From: Sulfuricella sp. T08
GTDB taxonomy: Bacteria > Pseudomonadota > Gammaproteobacteria > Burkholderiales > Sulfuricellaceae
Direction of reading: 5' to 3'
Length of the DNA: 62,248 nucleotides
Assembly (NCBI RefSeq): GCF_000971475.1
Contig: NZ_DF967548.1
Location: 1-62,248 of the forward strand
Of this stretch, positions 26,519 through 34,424 are shown in pieces. The position numbers were made by a program, and so were the translations under genes. Under the pieces are notes generated by a model, which was given only the letters and a program-made list of their open reading frames with translations, did no database searches and was not told the DNA's origin. Numbering within the stretch: the stretch's first letter is position 1; every line of letters starts with the position of its first letter.

Positions 26519-27436
26519 TCAATCCCGCAGGGCCAACCGCGCCATTTCAGTAGCCCCGTCTTTGGTCTTGTGTCCTGCGACAAAGCGCCCTCTGTGGCAG
26601 AACACGCAGCCTTGCATGCCGATGACGGCGTCCAGCTCTTCACCATCCAGCCCGGCCCAGGCTAAAGGCAGGGATTTTCGGTTATTGAAGCTTCCGGCAC
26701 GATCCGGAACTGCAGTCACATGCCATTTCGCCTGGGCATCAGGGGTAATCACGTACAGAAGGTGCTCGTACTCAGGCGATCCCAATACGGCATCCTTCCA
26801 CGGCACGTCGTGCTCCAGCACCAGCACCCGCCCGGCTTCCTGCAAAACCCCTTGCGCCACAGCGCCACGCGCCTTTTCAAATCCGTTTGCGTCCCTGATC
26901 GTATTCTGCAGCACGGCCATTGCCATGCTGATGGCACGTTCAAAGGCCTCGTTCCTGGCTGAAGCGGACGTGACATCCTGCCAGCCGGGATTGAAACCCC
27001 CAAGGACCGTGGAAATCGACATCAGCGTGACGGGCAGGGTTTCCTTGCTTAAGGTAATGCCACAATCCATTGCATCGACGCCTTGCACCAGCCAGCGATC
27101 GACCCTGGACGCCGCGGCTGCCGATTCACAAAGCTGCGCCCCCAATTCACGCCATACCAGACCAAACGAACTGTACGGGATGCCGTTTTCGCGCGCTTCC
27201 TTGTATTCCAGCTGATGATGGTCGAAACGGCAGGTCGCCAAATCAAAAACTCGTCCCACATCAAAGATGACATCCGCTGCGTCCAGTTGCTCCTGGTCGC
27301 GCGTACGCAGGATGGGCAAAGCCGGATTGACTAGCCGCAATGTCGCCGCCGCCAACACATCATCGGCATGAAAAGACCCGGAGTGGGTCGCCGCAACGGC
27401 GCCAGGGCGCTGGAGGATAGTATAAAGATTCGACAC
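26519..27436 (-). CDS. MYG1/UPF0160 family metal-dependent hydrolase
   Basis: 305 residues. The N-terminal THSGSFHADDVLAAA supplies family metal ligands, and a DHH-like motif lies in ATCRFDHHQLEY. MYG1 is an exonuclease in eukaryotic organelles; bacterial members are uncharacterised but share the DHH-superfamily site, so phosphodiester hydrolysis is the likely activity. It is alone on the minus strand, with a palindrome upstream. Confidence 0.88.
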   Translation of the reverse strand: MSNLYTILQRPGAVAATHSGSFHADDVLAAATLRLVNPALPILRTRDQEQLDAADVIFDVGRVFDLATCRFDHHQLEYKEARENGIPYSSFGLVWRELGAQLCESAAAASRVDRWLVQGVDAMDCGITLSKETLPVTLMSISTVLGGFNPGWQDVTSASARNEAFERAISMAMAVLQNTIRDANGFEKARGAVAQGVLQEAGRVLVLEHDVPWKDAVLGSPEYEHLLYVITPDAQAKWHVTAVPDRAGSFNNRKSLPLAWAGLDGEELDAVIGMQGCVFCHRGRFVAGHKTKDGATEMARLALRD

Positions 27437-27461
27437 GTTACCTCTTTCTGAATTTCAAGAA

Positions 27462-27509
27462 TGCAGGTTAGGCTTCAGCCTGGCATGCCAGGCTGAAGCC
27501 CAACCTGCA
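27462..27509. repeat. 48-bp near-perfect palindrome
   Basis: TGCAGGTT and AACCTGCA form the ends, GGCTTCAGCCTGG and CCAGGCTGAAGCC the arms, with centre CA/TG. Only one opposed pair (A/C) is mismatched. It lies between MYG1 and the TTG-start gene. No T tract follows. The shape is that of a dispersed intergenic repeat. Confidence 0.85.
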
Positions 27510-27677
27510 ATAGACGGCATTTCTTGTTCACTTAAAGACTAATAATAACCTACAGAATGACAAATCAAGTTGCGAAACCAGCAACTCTGGATGCCAGGCA
27601 TTGATATACTTTAGCTATCCGGGACGTAATATAGGTCACATTCGCTGGAAAATTATCCCTGACTTGAAGAAATCGTT

Positions 27678-28337
27678 TTGAAAAAAATACTCATCACTAT
27701 ACAGGGCAAGACCCTGATCCTTCACTACCAGGTCAAGCATGGCCTGGTGCGCAAGGGTTCCGGCTGGGCAACCTATATCGAGGTTTTGCCTTCCGCCGAG
27801 TTGGCCCGCTTCGACCTGAAAGGGCTGACCCCTGAAATGTTTTGCGTGAATATTTCCGACATGGTGAATATTCGCGGTCTGTTTTCCGGGCAGGTTGAAA
27901 ATGAACGGCAGGTTCCCGTTGCGCGATGGGACATGAATTACGAAGATTACCTGCATGCGACCAGCTCCCATGTGGCGAAATTGACGCATCTGCAAATTGT
28001 GGATTTGCTTGCCTCATTGCCGGGTTACATTCAGGAAATGGACAACCAGTTTATCGATTTCGCAGGCAGCGTCGTCCCTCACGAAACGGGAGAACCCGCC
28101 ACTTTCAGCGGTTATCGGTTGACTATCGTGACAGAAGACATCGAAGACAAGGTCGCTCCTTACGCCGATTACAACCTGGACACCCACACGCCGGAAGGAT
28201 GGCAAGGCTACCCGCCACCGCAAGCGGATTACGAGCCGATACGAACCGCACTGGAGAACCAGCTTCAGGCCATCAGAGACGCCGGCGTGCAGCTCACGCA
28301 GGTTTATGATGAAACCGATTACGCCATAGCAAGTTAA
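27678..28337 (+). CDS. Hypothetical protein
   Basis: 219 residues from a TTG at 27678 (start uncertain). The beginning KKILITIQGKTLILHY is beta-rich. There is no signal peptide, membrane helix or recognised motif. Codon use and lack of stops support a real gene. It lies 60 bases upstream of rdgC on the same strand. Confidence 0.65.
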   Translation: MKKILITIQGKTLILHYQVKHGLVRKGSGWATYIEVLPSAELARFDLKGLTPEMFCVNISDMVNIRGLFSGQVENERQVPVARWDMNYEDYLHATSSHVAKLTHLQIVDLLASLPGYIQEMDNQFIDFAGSVVPHETGEPATFSGYRLTIVTEDIEDKVAPYADYNLDTHTPEGWQGYPPPQADYEPIRTALENQLQAIRDAGVQLTQVYDETDYAIAS

Positions 28338-28399
28338 TTGCACATCCGTTTATTTACTTTTGGGCTGTATAATCGCCCCCTTTTTTCGAGCACCCTGCC

Positions 28400-29305
28400 A
28401 TGTGGTTTAAAAACATCTTCCTTTATCGCCTTCCTACCGACTTGGCCATAAGCGCCGCCACGCTGGAGGAAAAGCTGTCCCGCCAACCGCTGCAGCCCTG
28501 CGGCGGATTGGACAAGCAAAGCCGTGGCTGGGTTTCCCCTCAAGGTAATGGGCCTTTCGTCCACGCATTGAACCGGCAGCTGTTGATCGCCATGGGCGTA
28601 GAGCAGAAACTGCTGCCCGCCTCCATCATCAACCAGTTTGCCAAGGATCGCATCGCCGAACTCGAAGCGCAGCAGGGCCACCGCGTCGGGCGCAAGGAGA
28701 TGAAGGAGATCAAGGAACGTGTCACCGACGAGCTCCTCCCTCGTGCATTCGCGCTTCGACGCACAACCTTCGTCTGGATCGATCCGGTCAATGGTTGGCT
28801 GGTTGTGGACGCGGCCTCCCCGGCCAAGGCGGATGAAGTCCTGGAGCTGCTCGGCAAAACCCTGGACGACCTGCCGCTCAAGCTTCTGCACACCCGACTC
28901 TCCCCCGTCACGGCCATGACCGGCTGGCTCGCAGGCGGTGAAGCGCCGCCCGGGTTCACCATCGATCGCGAACTGGAGCTCCGCTCCATCGACGAGGGCA
29001 AAGCCACGGTCCGCTATGTCCGCCATGACCTGGAGGGAGATGAAATCCGTGCGCACATTGCTGCCGGCAAGAGCGCCACCCGGCTGGGAATGACCTGGAA
29101 CGACAAGATTTCCTTCGTCCTCACCGAACAGCTCCAGATCAAGCGCCTCGACTTTCTGGACATACTCAAGGAAGAAGCCGAATCCGAGGCCGAAACCACC
29201 GATGAGTTATTCGATATCGACTTTACCCTCATGACCGGCGAACTGGCCCGCTTACTGGCCGATCTGGTCGAGGCGCTGGGCGGCGAGAACCTTCAGCAGG
29301 CGTGA
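28400..29305 (+). CDS. rdgC: Recombination-associated protein RdgC
   Basis: 301 residues, matching RdgC from its first residues (MWFKNIFLYRL) to the C-terminal acidic helix. Conserved stretches include MGVEQKLLPASIIN and the late TDELFDIDFTLMTGEL. RdgC forms a ring-shaped dimer on double-stranded DNA and limits RecA filament formation. The DUF455 gene follows 31 bases downstream. Confidence 0.95.
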   Translation: MWFKNIFLYRLPTDLAISAATLEEKLSRQPLQPCGGLDKQSRGWVSPQGNGPFVHALNRQLLIAMGVEQKLLPASIINQFAKDRIAELEAQQGHRVGRKEMKEIKERVTDELLPRAFALRRTTFVWIDPVNGWLVVDAASPAKADEVLELLGKTLDDLPLKLLHTRLSPVTAMTGWLAGGEAPPGFTIDRELELRSIDEGKATVRYVRHDLEGDEIRAHIAAGKSATRLGMTWNDKISFVLTEQLQIKRLDFLDILKEEAESEAETTDELFDIDFTLMTGELARLLADLVEALGGENLQQA

Positions 29306-29336
29306 CCCCGCCTGGGGTTTGCCCTGACCTTTACGC

Positions 29337-30173
29337 ATGAAATCGCCTGACAAATCCGAACCCCAGGAATTGCGCCAAGCGGCGCTGTTCTGGCTGTCAC
29401 AGCCGGACCCCGCCCGCAAAGCCGAAGGGGTGCGCCTCTTGGCGCGAGCATGGCAGTCTGGTGAAGTCATGCTGGACGCACAAGCCGGATTGTCGGCGTC
29501 ATCTCCCATACCCGGCCAGCCGCTCAAGCCCGAACTGGTATCGCCGCGCCTGGTCAAGCACCGCTCGATGAACACCCTGGAGGGTCGCGCCATCTTGATC
29601 CATGCCTTGGTGCACATCGAGTTCACGGCCATCAACCTGGCGCTGGATGCACTCTGGCGATACGCAGGCATGCCGCGCGAATATTACGCGGACTGGCTAC
29701 AGGTCGCGCAGGAGGAAGCACTGCATTTCTCCCTGCTTGCAGACCACTTGCACGAACTAGGCTACGCCTATGGTGATTTTCCGGCGCATAACAGCCTGTG
29801 GGAGATGGCGGCCAAAACCCAGGACGACATCCTGGCCCGCATTGCGCTGGTGCCCCGAACCATGGAGGCGCGCGGACTGGATGCCGCCCCGCCGGTGCGG
29901 GCCAAGCTTGCCCAGGTGGGCGACATGGCCGCCGCTGCGATCCTCGACATCATCCTGCGAGATGAAATTGGTCACGTCGGCATCGGCAACCGCTGGTATG
30001 GATGGCTGTGCGAGCAACGCGGCCTGGATCCGGTAAACACCTATGCCCGCCTGGCCGCCGAGTACCATGCGCCGGTCATGCGCGGTCCGTTCAATCTTGC
30101 AGCGCGACGAGCAGCGGGTTTTAGTGAGGTGGAATTGGCTGCGTTGAATTTGTGCGCTTCGCGGGTTGATTGA
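29337..30173 (+). CDS. DUF455 ferritin-like protein
   Basis: 278 residues. The central helices carry a ferritin-like di-metal ligand pattern: HIEFTAINL, QEEALHFSLL and RDEIGHVGIG. Relatives are annotated as DUF455 (some resembling the MiaE-type hydroxylase fold); the reaction is unknown. There is no signal peptide. Its TGA is followed within 3 bases by the structured element at 30176. Confidence 0.85.
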   Translation: MKSPDKSEPQELRQAALFWLSQPDPARKAEGVRLLARAWQSGEVMLDAQAGLSASSPIPGQPLKPELVSPRLVKHRSMNTLEGRAILIHALVHIEFTAINLALDALWRYAGMPREYYADWLQVAQEEALHFSLLADHLHELGYAYGDFPAHNSLWEMAAKTQDDILARIALVPRTMEARGLDAAPPVRAKLAQVGDMAAAAILDIILRDEIGHVGIGNRWYGWLCEQRGLDPVNTYARLAAEYHAPVMRGPFNLAARRAAGFSEVELAALNLCASRVD

Positions 30174-30175
30174 TT

Positions 30176-30727
30176 GCCGGGGGCAGCCCGGCGGCTGATT
30201 ACCTTTCTTGCTTCGCCAAGAAAGAGTAATCCAAAGAAGGCGACGCCCATCCACCGCCCCTTCGGGGTTCCCTGCGCTGCTCGCCGAGCCGGGTGGCTGC
30301 GCAACTCGCCCTAGCAGGGCACACAAACCGTGCCCTGCCGCGGAGCTCAAACAGTGCTCGCCGACTGCCCCCGGCCCGGCTGTGCTGCTCGGCGGCGAAT
30401 CAAGGGGACGAAAAGCAAAACAAAACCGCCCCACCCAGCCCTCCCCAACGGGGAGGGTATCTAAACATGGGCTTTGCCCACAAGACCCAAATCCCCTTCT
30501 GCACCGCTTCGGTTTGACGGACAAATTGGGATGAAGGCGAGCACTGTTCGAGCTCCGCAACAGCTTGCGGTTTGGGCAAGCTGTCAGGGCGAGTTGCGCA
30601 GCCGCCCAATTTGACCGTCAAACCGAAGGTAGCCCGCAGGGCCGGCGCGGCAGGGTGCCTTTTTGTTTGGTTACTTGTATTTTGGGCAATGCAAAATAAA
30701 GTAACCTGCTGCCGGGCAGCCCCCGGC
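30176..30727. repeat. Twin-copy inverted structured element, non-coding
   Basis: 552 bases. The ends (30176-30195 and 30708-30727) are inverted, 18 of 20 matching. Copy A reads on plus (30176 to about 30400), copy B on minus (30727 to about 30507). They share GGCTGCGCAACTCGCCCT and GCGGAGCTC(A/G)AACAGTGCTCGCC. Between these islands both have a 9-bp stem with a 7-base loop; loops are alike (ACAAACC, CCAAACC) but stems differ completely (GCAGGGCAC in A, ACAGCTTGC in B). Other hairpins change in the same compensating way. Frames called in this stretch are artefacts. Confidence 0.85.
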
Positions 30728-30907
30728 ATCAAAATATCTGCGCGTAGCGCACACAAGACCTATCACTCCTTGTAACAACCTGAACAAACACCTATAGTGG
30801 CCCAATTGTCATAAAACGCACAGCAGATATCTAACATTCCAACACAAGATTTAATCGTGTCTGGCTCCTTTGATCTTAGGATGCACACTAGAAGGCGAAA
30901 ATCGCAA

Positions 30908-31363
30908 ATGGCAGCGCAAGATACAGACAGTTCGTCTCACCACGTCCAGGAAGCGTGGGATTGGCTGTCCGTGAGCTGCGACGCTGCGACGCGTGCGGAA
31001 TCTCGCTTTCGGAATCTATTCAACAAGATTGCGCAGCGAGGCATTGATGAGGCGCGTCGCGAAAACCCTGCCCAACCGAGTCTCGTCGACCTCAGGGACA
31101 TACATTTTCAGCCTACGGAAGAGGAAAAGCAGCAACTTCGAGATGCCTATCTCGAATGGCAAGCATTCAAGATTATTTGGGCAGAAAAAGAAGAAGCATA
31201 TAGTTTTGTCAAGGATACTGGGAGGCCTTTCTCTGCTTCAGAAAAAGCGAGCCGCGGCGTCGACGAGGCGAAGTTGAAATTATTGCAATTCTTTGTAAAG
31301 CCCGCTTTTTATATCCTCGTAACGATTGCTGCGTTAATTGTTATCGCACATGCCACCATCTAA
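30908..31363 (+). CDS. Hypothetical tail-anchored protein (integron-cassette-like gene)
   Basis: 151 residues from ATG 30908; a GTG at 30857 and ATG 30881 are in frame, but the GTG lies in the repeated GTGTCTG motif. The body is soluble, helical and charged (HHVQEAWDWLSVSCDAAT). It ends in one membrane helix (about 128-149, FYILVTIAALIVIAHATI). No family recognised. Lower GC and different composition than neighbours. The stop codon lies inside the R'' box of attC site 1, as is usual for integron cassettes. Confidence 0.7.
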   Translation: MAAQDTDSSSHHVQEAWDWLSVSCDAATRAESRFRNLFNKIAQRGIDEARRENPAQPSLVDLRDIHFQPTEEEKQQLRDAYLEWQAFKIIWAEKEEAYSFVKDTGRPFSASEKASRGVDEAKLKLLQFFVKPAFYILVTIAALIVIAHATI

Positions 31364-31446
31364 CCCAACGCCCACATGGGCGCGCGGCCAATGCCGCGCC
31401 AAGTTCGGGTATCATGTGCATGCTCCGATAGGCGTGAATGTTAGAG
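31358..31446 (+). mobile_element. attC-like integron recombination site 1
   Basis: R'' ATCTAAC (31358-31364) and R' GTTAGAG (31440-31446) are complementary. Inside them L'' ACGCC and L' GGCGT pair, with spacers CCA and GAAT giving the extra unpaired base typical of attC. Further inward CACATG pairs with CATGTG. Length 89 bases. The order gene-stop then attC, and a new gene 14 bases after R', fits a cassette junction. Confidence 0.75.
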
Positions 31447-31453
31447 GACACCG

Positions 31454-31828
31454 GTGAGCACCGTTGCAAACGAGGCGCACGAGCTTATTGCAGAGGCTGG
31501 AATGTCCGCATTTCGGCCAAGGGAAGCTGCGTACTCGTACGCAGCTTCCCCTACAGCCATCTTTCCGACGGAGCTCATCCCAATTGTCCAAGTCTTGCCA
31601 TTGGTCCGCGGAGCTGGAGTCCATAATTTCGTCAGAGGTCGTGCACTAAGCATTCTCGAAGCAATCGAGAGAAACCAGCCACTCCCGCCAGTCCACGTAG
31701 ATCGATCGAGAGCGCTAGCCGAACCATTTCGATTTCGCCTGTACGACGGCTTTCACCGATATCACTTGTCTGTGGCCTTAGGCTTCACGCACGTATGGGC
31801 ATACGTCAATCCATCCACGGAGCCATAG
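31454..31828 (+). CDS. ParB-like small protein (integron-cassette gene)
   Basis: 124 residues from GTG 31454, only 8 bases beyond the attC site. The second half has a ParB/Srx-type pattern: ILEAIERNQPLPPVHVD, then RLYDGFHRYHLSVALGF (compare DGxHRxxA). Such domains bind DNA or nucleotides (CTPase/kinase-like). There is no HTH, so it is not a partition protein. Codons for EAAYSYAAS lie in a perfect 30-bp palindrome. An attC-like site follows its stop by 4 bases. No toxin or antitoxin partner was recognised. Confidence 0.7.
   Translation: MSTVANEAHELIAEAGMSAFRPREAAYSYAASPTAIFPTELIPIVQVLPLVRGAGVHNFVRGRALSILEAIERNQPLPPVHVDRSRALAEPFRFRLYDGFHRYHLSVALGFTHVWAYVNPSTEP
31521..31550. repeat. Perfect 14-bp inverted repeat inside the cassette gene
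   Basis: GGGAAGCTGCGTAC and GTACGCAGCTTCCC are separated by TC. All 14 pairs match although the sequence is coding. Confidence 0.95.
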
Positions 31829-31832
31829 TGCC

Positions 31833-31902
31833 TTCTAACCCTTCCATCGAGCAGACAGCCCACGGCTTGCCGTGAGCTGTCTGCTCATGTCAAACGTTGA
31901 CG
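31833..31902 (+). mobile_element. attC-like integron recombination site 2
   Basis: TTCTAAC (31833-31839) follows the gene stop. An 11-bp stem (GAGCAGACAGC 31849-31859 / GCTGTCTGCTC 31876-31886) with an inner CACGG-CTTG-CCGTG forms the hairpin. The end CATGTCAAACGTTGACG resembles the L'-R' side of attC (usually AAACGTTRRRY). The R' box is degenerate, as expected at the end of an array. 70 bases. Confidence 0.6.
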
Positions 31903-31968
31903 CTTTAGAAAAAACTTTTTTCTCCATTTTCAGAATAAATCCCCCAAATAATTAATGGGGTCAGCGTG

Positions 31969-32481
31969 TCATGATGGCCAAGACAGCTTGCCGCACAGAT
32001 CAACATGCGTCAGGTACAGCCGCAGATCAAATTCAATCTGATGATATTCCGGTTCCATGTGGATACAGAGCTGATAGAAGGCCTTGTCATGTTCTTTTTC
32101 CTTCAGGTGCGCGAGTTCATGCACGGCGATCATCCTGAGAAACTCCAGCGGCACTTCCCTGAATAAAGAGGCAATGCGTATTTCACGATTGGCCTTGAGC
32201 TTGCTGCCCTGCACGCGGGAAATGGCGGTGTGCAGCCCAAGCGCGTGCTGAATGACCTGAATCCGGCTGTCGAAAGCTACTTTGTTGATGGGTGCAGCGT
32301 TGCGCAGGAAACGGTTCTTCAGAGTGAATACATAGTCATACAGCGCTTTGTCGGTGCGGATATCGTGCGCGGCGCGGTATTTTTTCTGCAGGATGTCGCC
32401 CAGGCGGCCCTGCTGTATAAGCTGCCGAACCTGGACTTTGACATCCTCGGGGTAGCCGGTGAGGTATTTCAGGGTAGGCAT
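31969..32481 (-). CDS. YgjP-like (M48/DUF45) metal-dependent hydrolase
   Basis: 170 residues. The zinc motif HELAH lies in AVHELAHLKEKEHDKAFY (about residues 117-134), the pattern of the YgjP/SprT-like metallopeptidase group, where the third ligand is the later His. There is no signal peptide. Substrate unknown. It is the first gene beyond the cassette region and reads toward it; attC-like site 2 ends 66 bases from its stop. Confidence 0.85.
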   Translation of the reverse strand: MPTLKYLTGYPEDVKVQVRQLIQQGRLGDILQKKYRAAHDIRTDKALYDYVFTLKNRFLRNAAPINKVAFDSRIQVIQHALGLHTAISRVQGSKLKANREIRIASLFREVPLEFLRMIAVHELAHLKEKEHDKAFYQLCIHMEPEYHQIEFDLRLYLTHVDLCGKLSWPS

Positions 32482-32750
32482 CGGTTTTTATGCGGTACAT
32501 TAAAGAAAGAAATAACATCGAAAATTTGCTTTACACTTACGTCTAATTTCGCTCAAATCATCGCCCTGATAGTATAACCATGGCAACCCTGTGCTGCTTG
32601 ATGAACAATCGAAATAACAGGCAGGAGATCCCCCTCTATTTTATTATTTTGGGAAGGTTCGGTTAAAATGCCTGTCCCGATGCAGATCAATGCAAACATT
32701 GCCTCGATTAAAGTTCCGATAACAGTGGGTTGCGACCATGACGAGACGAC
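32482..32750. other. Divergent intergenic region
   Basis: 269 bases between the YgjP-like gene and the ThDP enzyme, AT-rich, expected to hold both promoters. No repeat or RNA gene was recognised. Confidence 0.5.
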
Positions 32751-34418
32751 ATGAAAATAACGGTCAGTGAATTAATCGTAAGATATTTGGAGCGCCTGGG
32801 GATAGAAGTAATCTTCGGGATACCGGGCGCACATATCTTGCCAGTTTATGACAGCTTGTATGACTCGAACATCAAGAGCGTATTGGTCAAGCATGAACAG
32901 GGAGCGGCGTTCATGGCCGGGGGCTATGCCAGAGCTTCAGGGAAGATTGCTGCCTGCATTACCACTGCAGGGCCTGGGGCGACCAATCTGGTCACGGGGA
33001 TCGCCAATGCCTATGCGGATAAGCAGCCTATCCTGGTCATTACTGGCGAAACATCGACCCATATTTTTGGCAAGGGTGGACTGCAGGAGAGTTCTGGCGA
33101 GGGCGGCAGCATCGACCAAGTCGCGTTGTTTGCCGGCATCACGCGCTACCACAAACTGATCGAACGCACGGATTACCTGCCCACTGTGCTGAATCAGGCG
33201 ACCAAACATCTGCTTTCCAAGACACCCGGCCCCGTGGTGTTAAGCATCCCCTATAACGTACAGAAAGAAATGGTGGATGCATCCGTCCTCGATCAGGTTT
33301 CCTTCACACGCATGACCGGCGGATGCCTGCTCGCCGAGCAATACATCGACAAGAGCGTGGAGCTGATCCGCGAATCGAAGCGCCCACTGATCATCGCAGG
33401 CTATGGCTGCATCCGTTCGGGTGCGCAGGAACACTTATGCCGCATCAGCGAGCGTCTCAATATTCCGGTGACCAGCAGCCTCAAGGCTAAAGGCGCGATC
33501 GACGAACGCTCCGCGCTGTCGCTGGGCAGCCTCGGCGTCACCTCCGGCGGTTACGCCATGCGCTATCTGGAACAGGAAGCCGACCTGGTGCTGGTGCTGG
33601 GGGCGGGCTTCAATGAAAGAACCAGCTATGTCTGGGACAAGCATCTGTTGGCGGGCAAGAAGCTCATCCAGGTGGATAACAGCGACCAGCAACTGGAAAA
33701 GGTCTTCCGCGCCGACCTGGTGGTGCATGCCGACCTTGGCACCTATCTGCAAACGCTGGATTCAGCCATTCAGGCGCAAAAGGTGGCGGAGAAAGGCCCT
33801 GTGGATATCGCCGCTTTTATCGCAGCCGCGCAAGCCCAGGCCGATGCCGCCGGCAAGACGATTTTCAACCGACAGTTCGACCACGTGCGCGCCTTTTATG
33901 GCTGGCTGGAACTACGGTTTCCGGACGGCCTGGTCATGTTCGACGACAACATCGTTTTCGCTCAAAATTTCTACCGTGTGTCCGCCAAGGACCGTTTCTA
34001 CCCCAACACCGGCGTCTCCTCGCTGGGCCACGCCATCCCGGCGGCCATTGGCGCCGGCTACGAAGTCAACCAACCCCTGTTCGCCATGATTGGCGACGGC
34101 GGGTTCCATATGTGTGCCATGGAGATCATGACGGCGGTGAATTACGACATCCCGTTGAACATCATCCTGTTCAACAACAACACCATGGGATTGATCCGCA
34201 AGAACCAGCACCATCTCTACCAGGATCGCTTCATTGACTGCGATTTCACCAACCCGGACTTCGCACTGCTGGCGCAATCCTTCGGCATCAAGCATTGCCG
34301 AGTGGACAGCGAGCAGGACCTGACCAAGTTGGAGGCGATCGATTTTCATCATGGCATCAATCTCATCGAGATCATGATCGATCAGGATGCGTATCCGAAT
34401 TATTCCTCAAGACGCTAG
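32751..34418 (+). CDS. Thiamine diphosphate-dependent enzyme, acetolactate synthase-like
   Basis: 555 residues with the three-domain ThDP layout. The N-terminal Pyr domain has catalytic Glu in LVKHEQGAAFMAGGYARA. The central domain is degenerate. The C-terminal PP domain has the cofactor motif GDGGFHMCAM up to IILFNNN. The family includes acetolactate synthase, glyoxylate carboligase and decarboxylases; no small regulatory subunit gene is nearby, so biosynthetic ALS is doubtful. It is followed 7 bases later by a glycosyltransferase-like gene, suggesting a role in making a sugar or acyl precursor. Confidence 0.85.
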   Translation: MKITVSELIVRYLERLGIEVIFGIPGAHILPVYDSLYDSNIKSVLVKHEQGAAFMAGGYARASGKIAACITTAGPGATNLVTGIANAYADKQPILVITGETSTHIFGKGGLQESSGEGGSIDQVALFAGITRYHKLIERTDYLPTVLNQATKHLLSKTPGPVVLSIPYNVQKEMVDASVLDQVSFTRMTGGCLLAEQYIDKSVELIRESKRPLIIAGYGCIRSGAQEHLCRISERLNIPVTSSLKAKGAIDERSALSLGSLGVTSGGYAMRYLEQEADLVLVLGAGFNERTSYVWDKHLLAGKKLIQVDNSDQQLEKVFRADLVVHADLGTYLQTLDSAIQAQKVAEKGPVDIAAFIAAAQAQADAAGKTIFNRQFDHVRAFYGWLELRFPDGLVMFDDNIVFAQNFYRVSAKDRFYPNTGVSSLGHAIPAAIGAGYEVNQPLFAMIGDGGFHMCAMEIMTAVNYDIPLNIILFNNNTMGLIRKNQHHLYQDRFIDCDFTNPDFALLAQSFGIKHCRVDSEQDLTKLEAIDFHHGINLIEIMIDQDAYPNYSSRR

Positions 34419-34424
34419 TTCCGC

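Noticed and set aside
30208-30756. Several overlapping short frames in the twin element
   Set aside because: They occur on both strands, are Pro/Ala/Arg-rich, and the two copies differ in stems in ways that do not preserve any protein.
30741-30857. A third attC site or attI upstream of the first cassette gene
   Set aside because: ATCTAAC occurs at about 30826, but no matching GTTRRRY box or paired arms were found.
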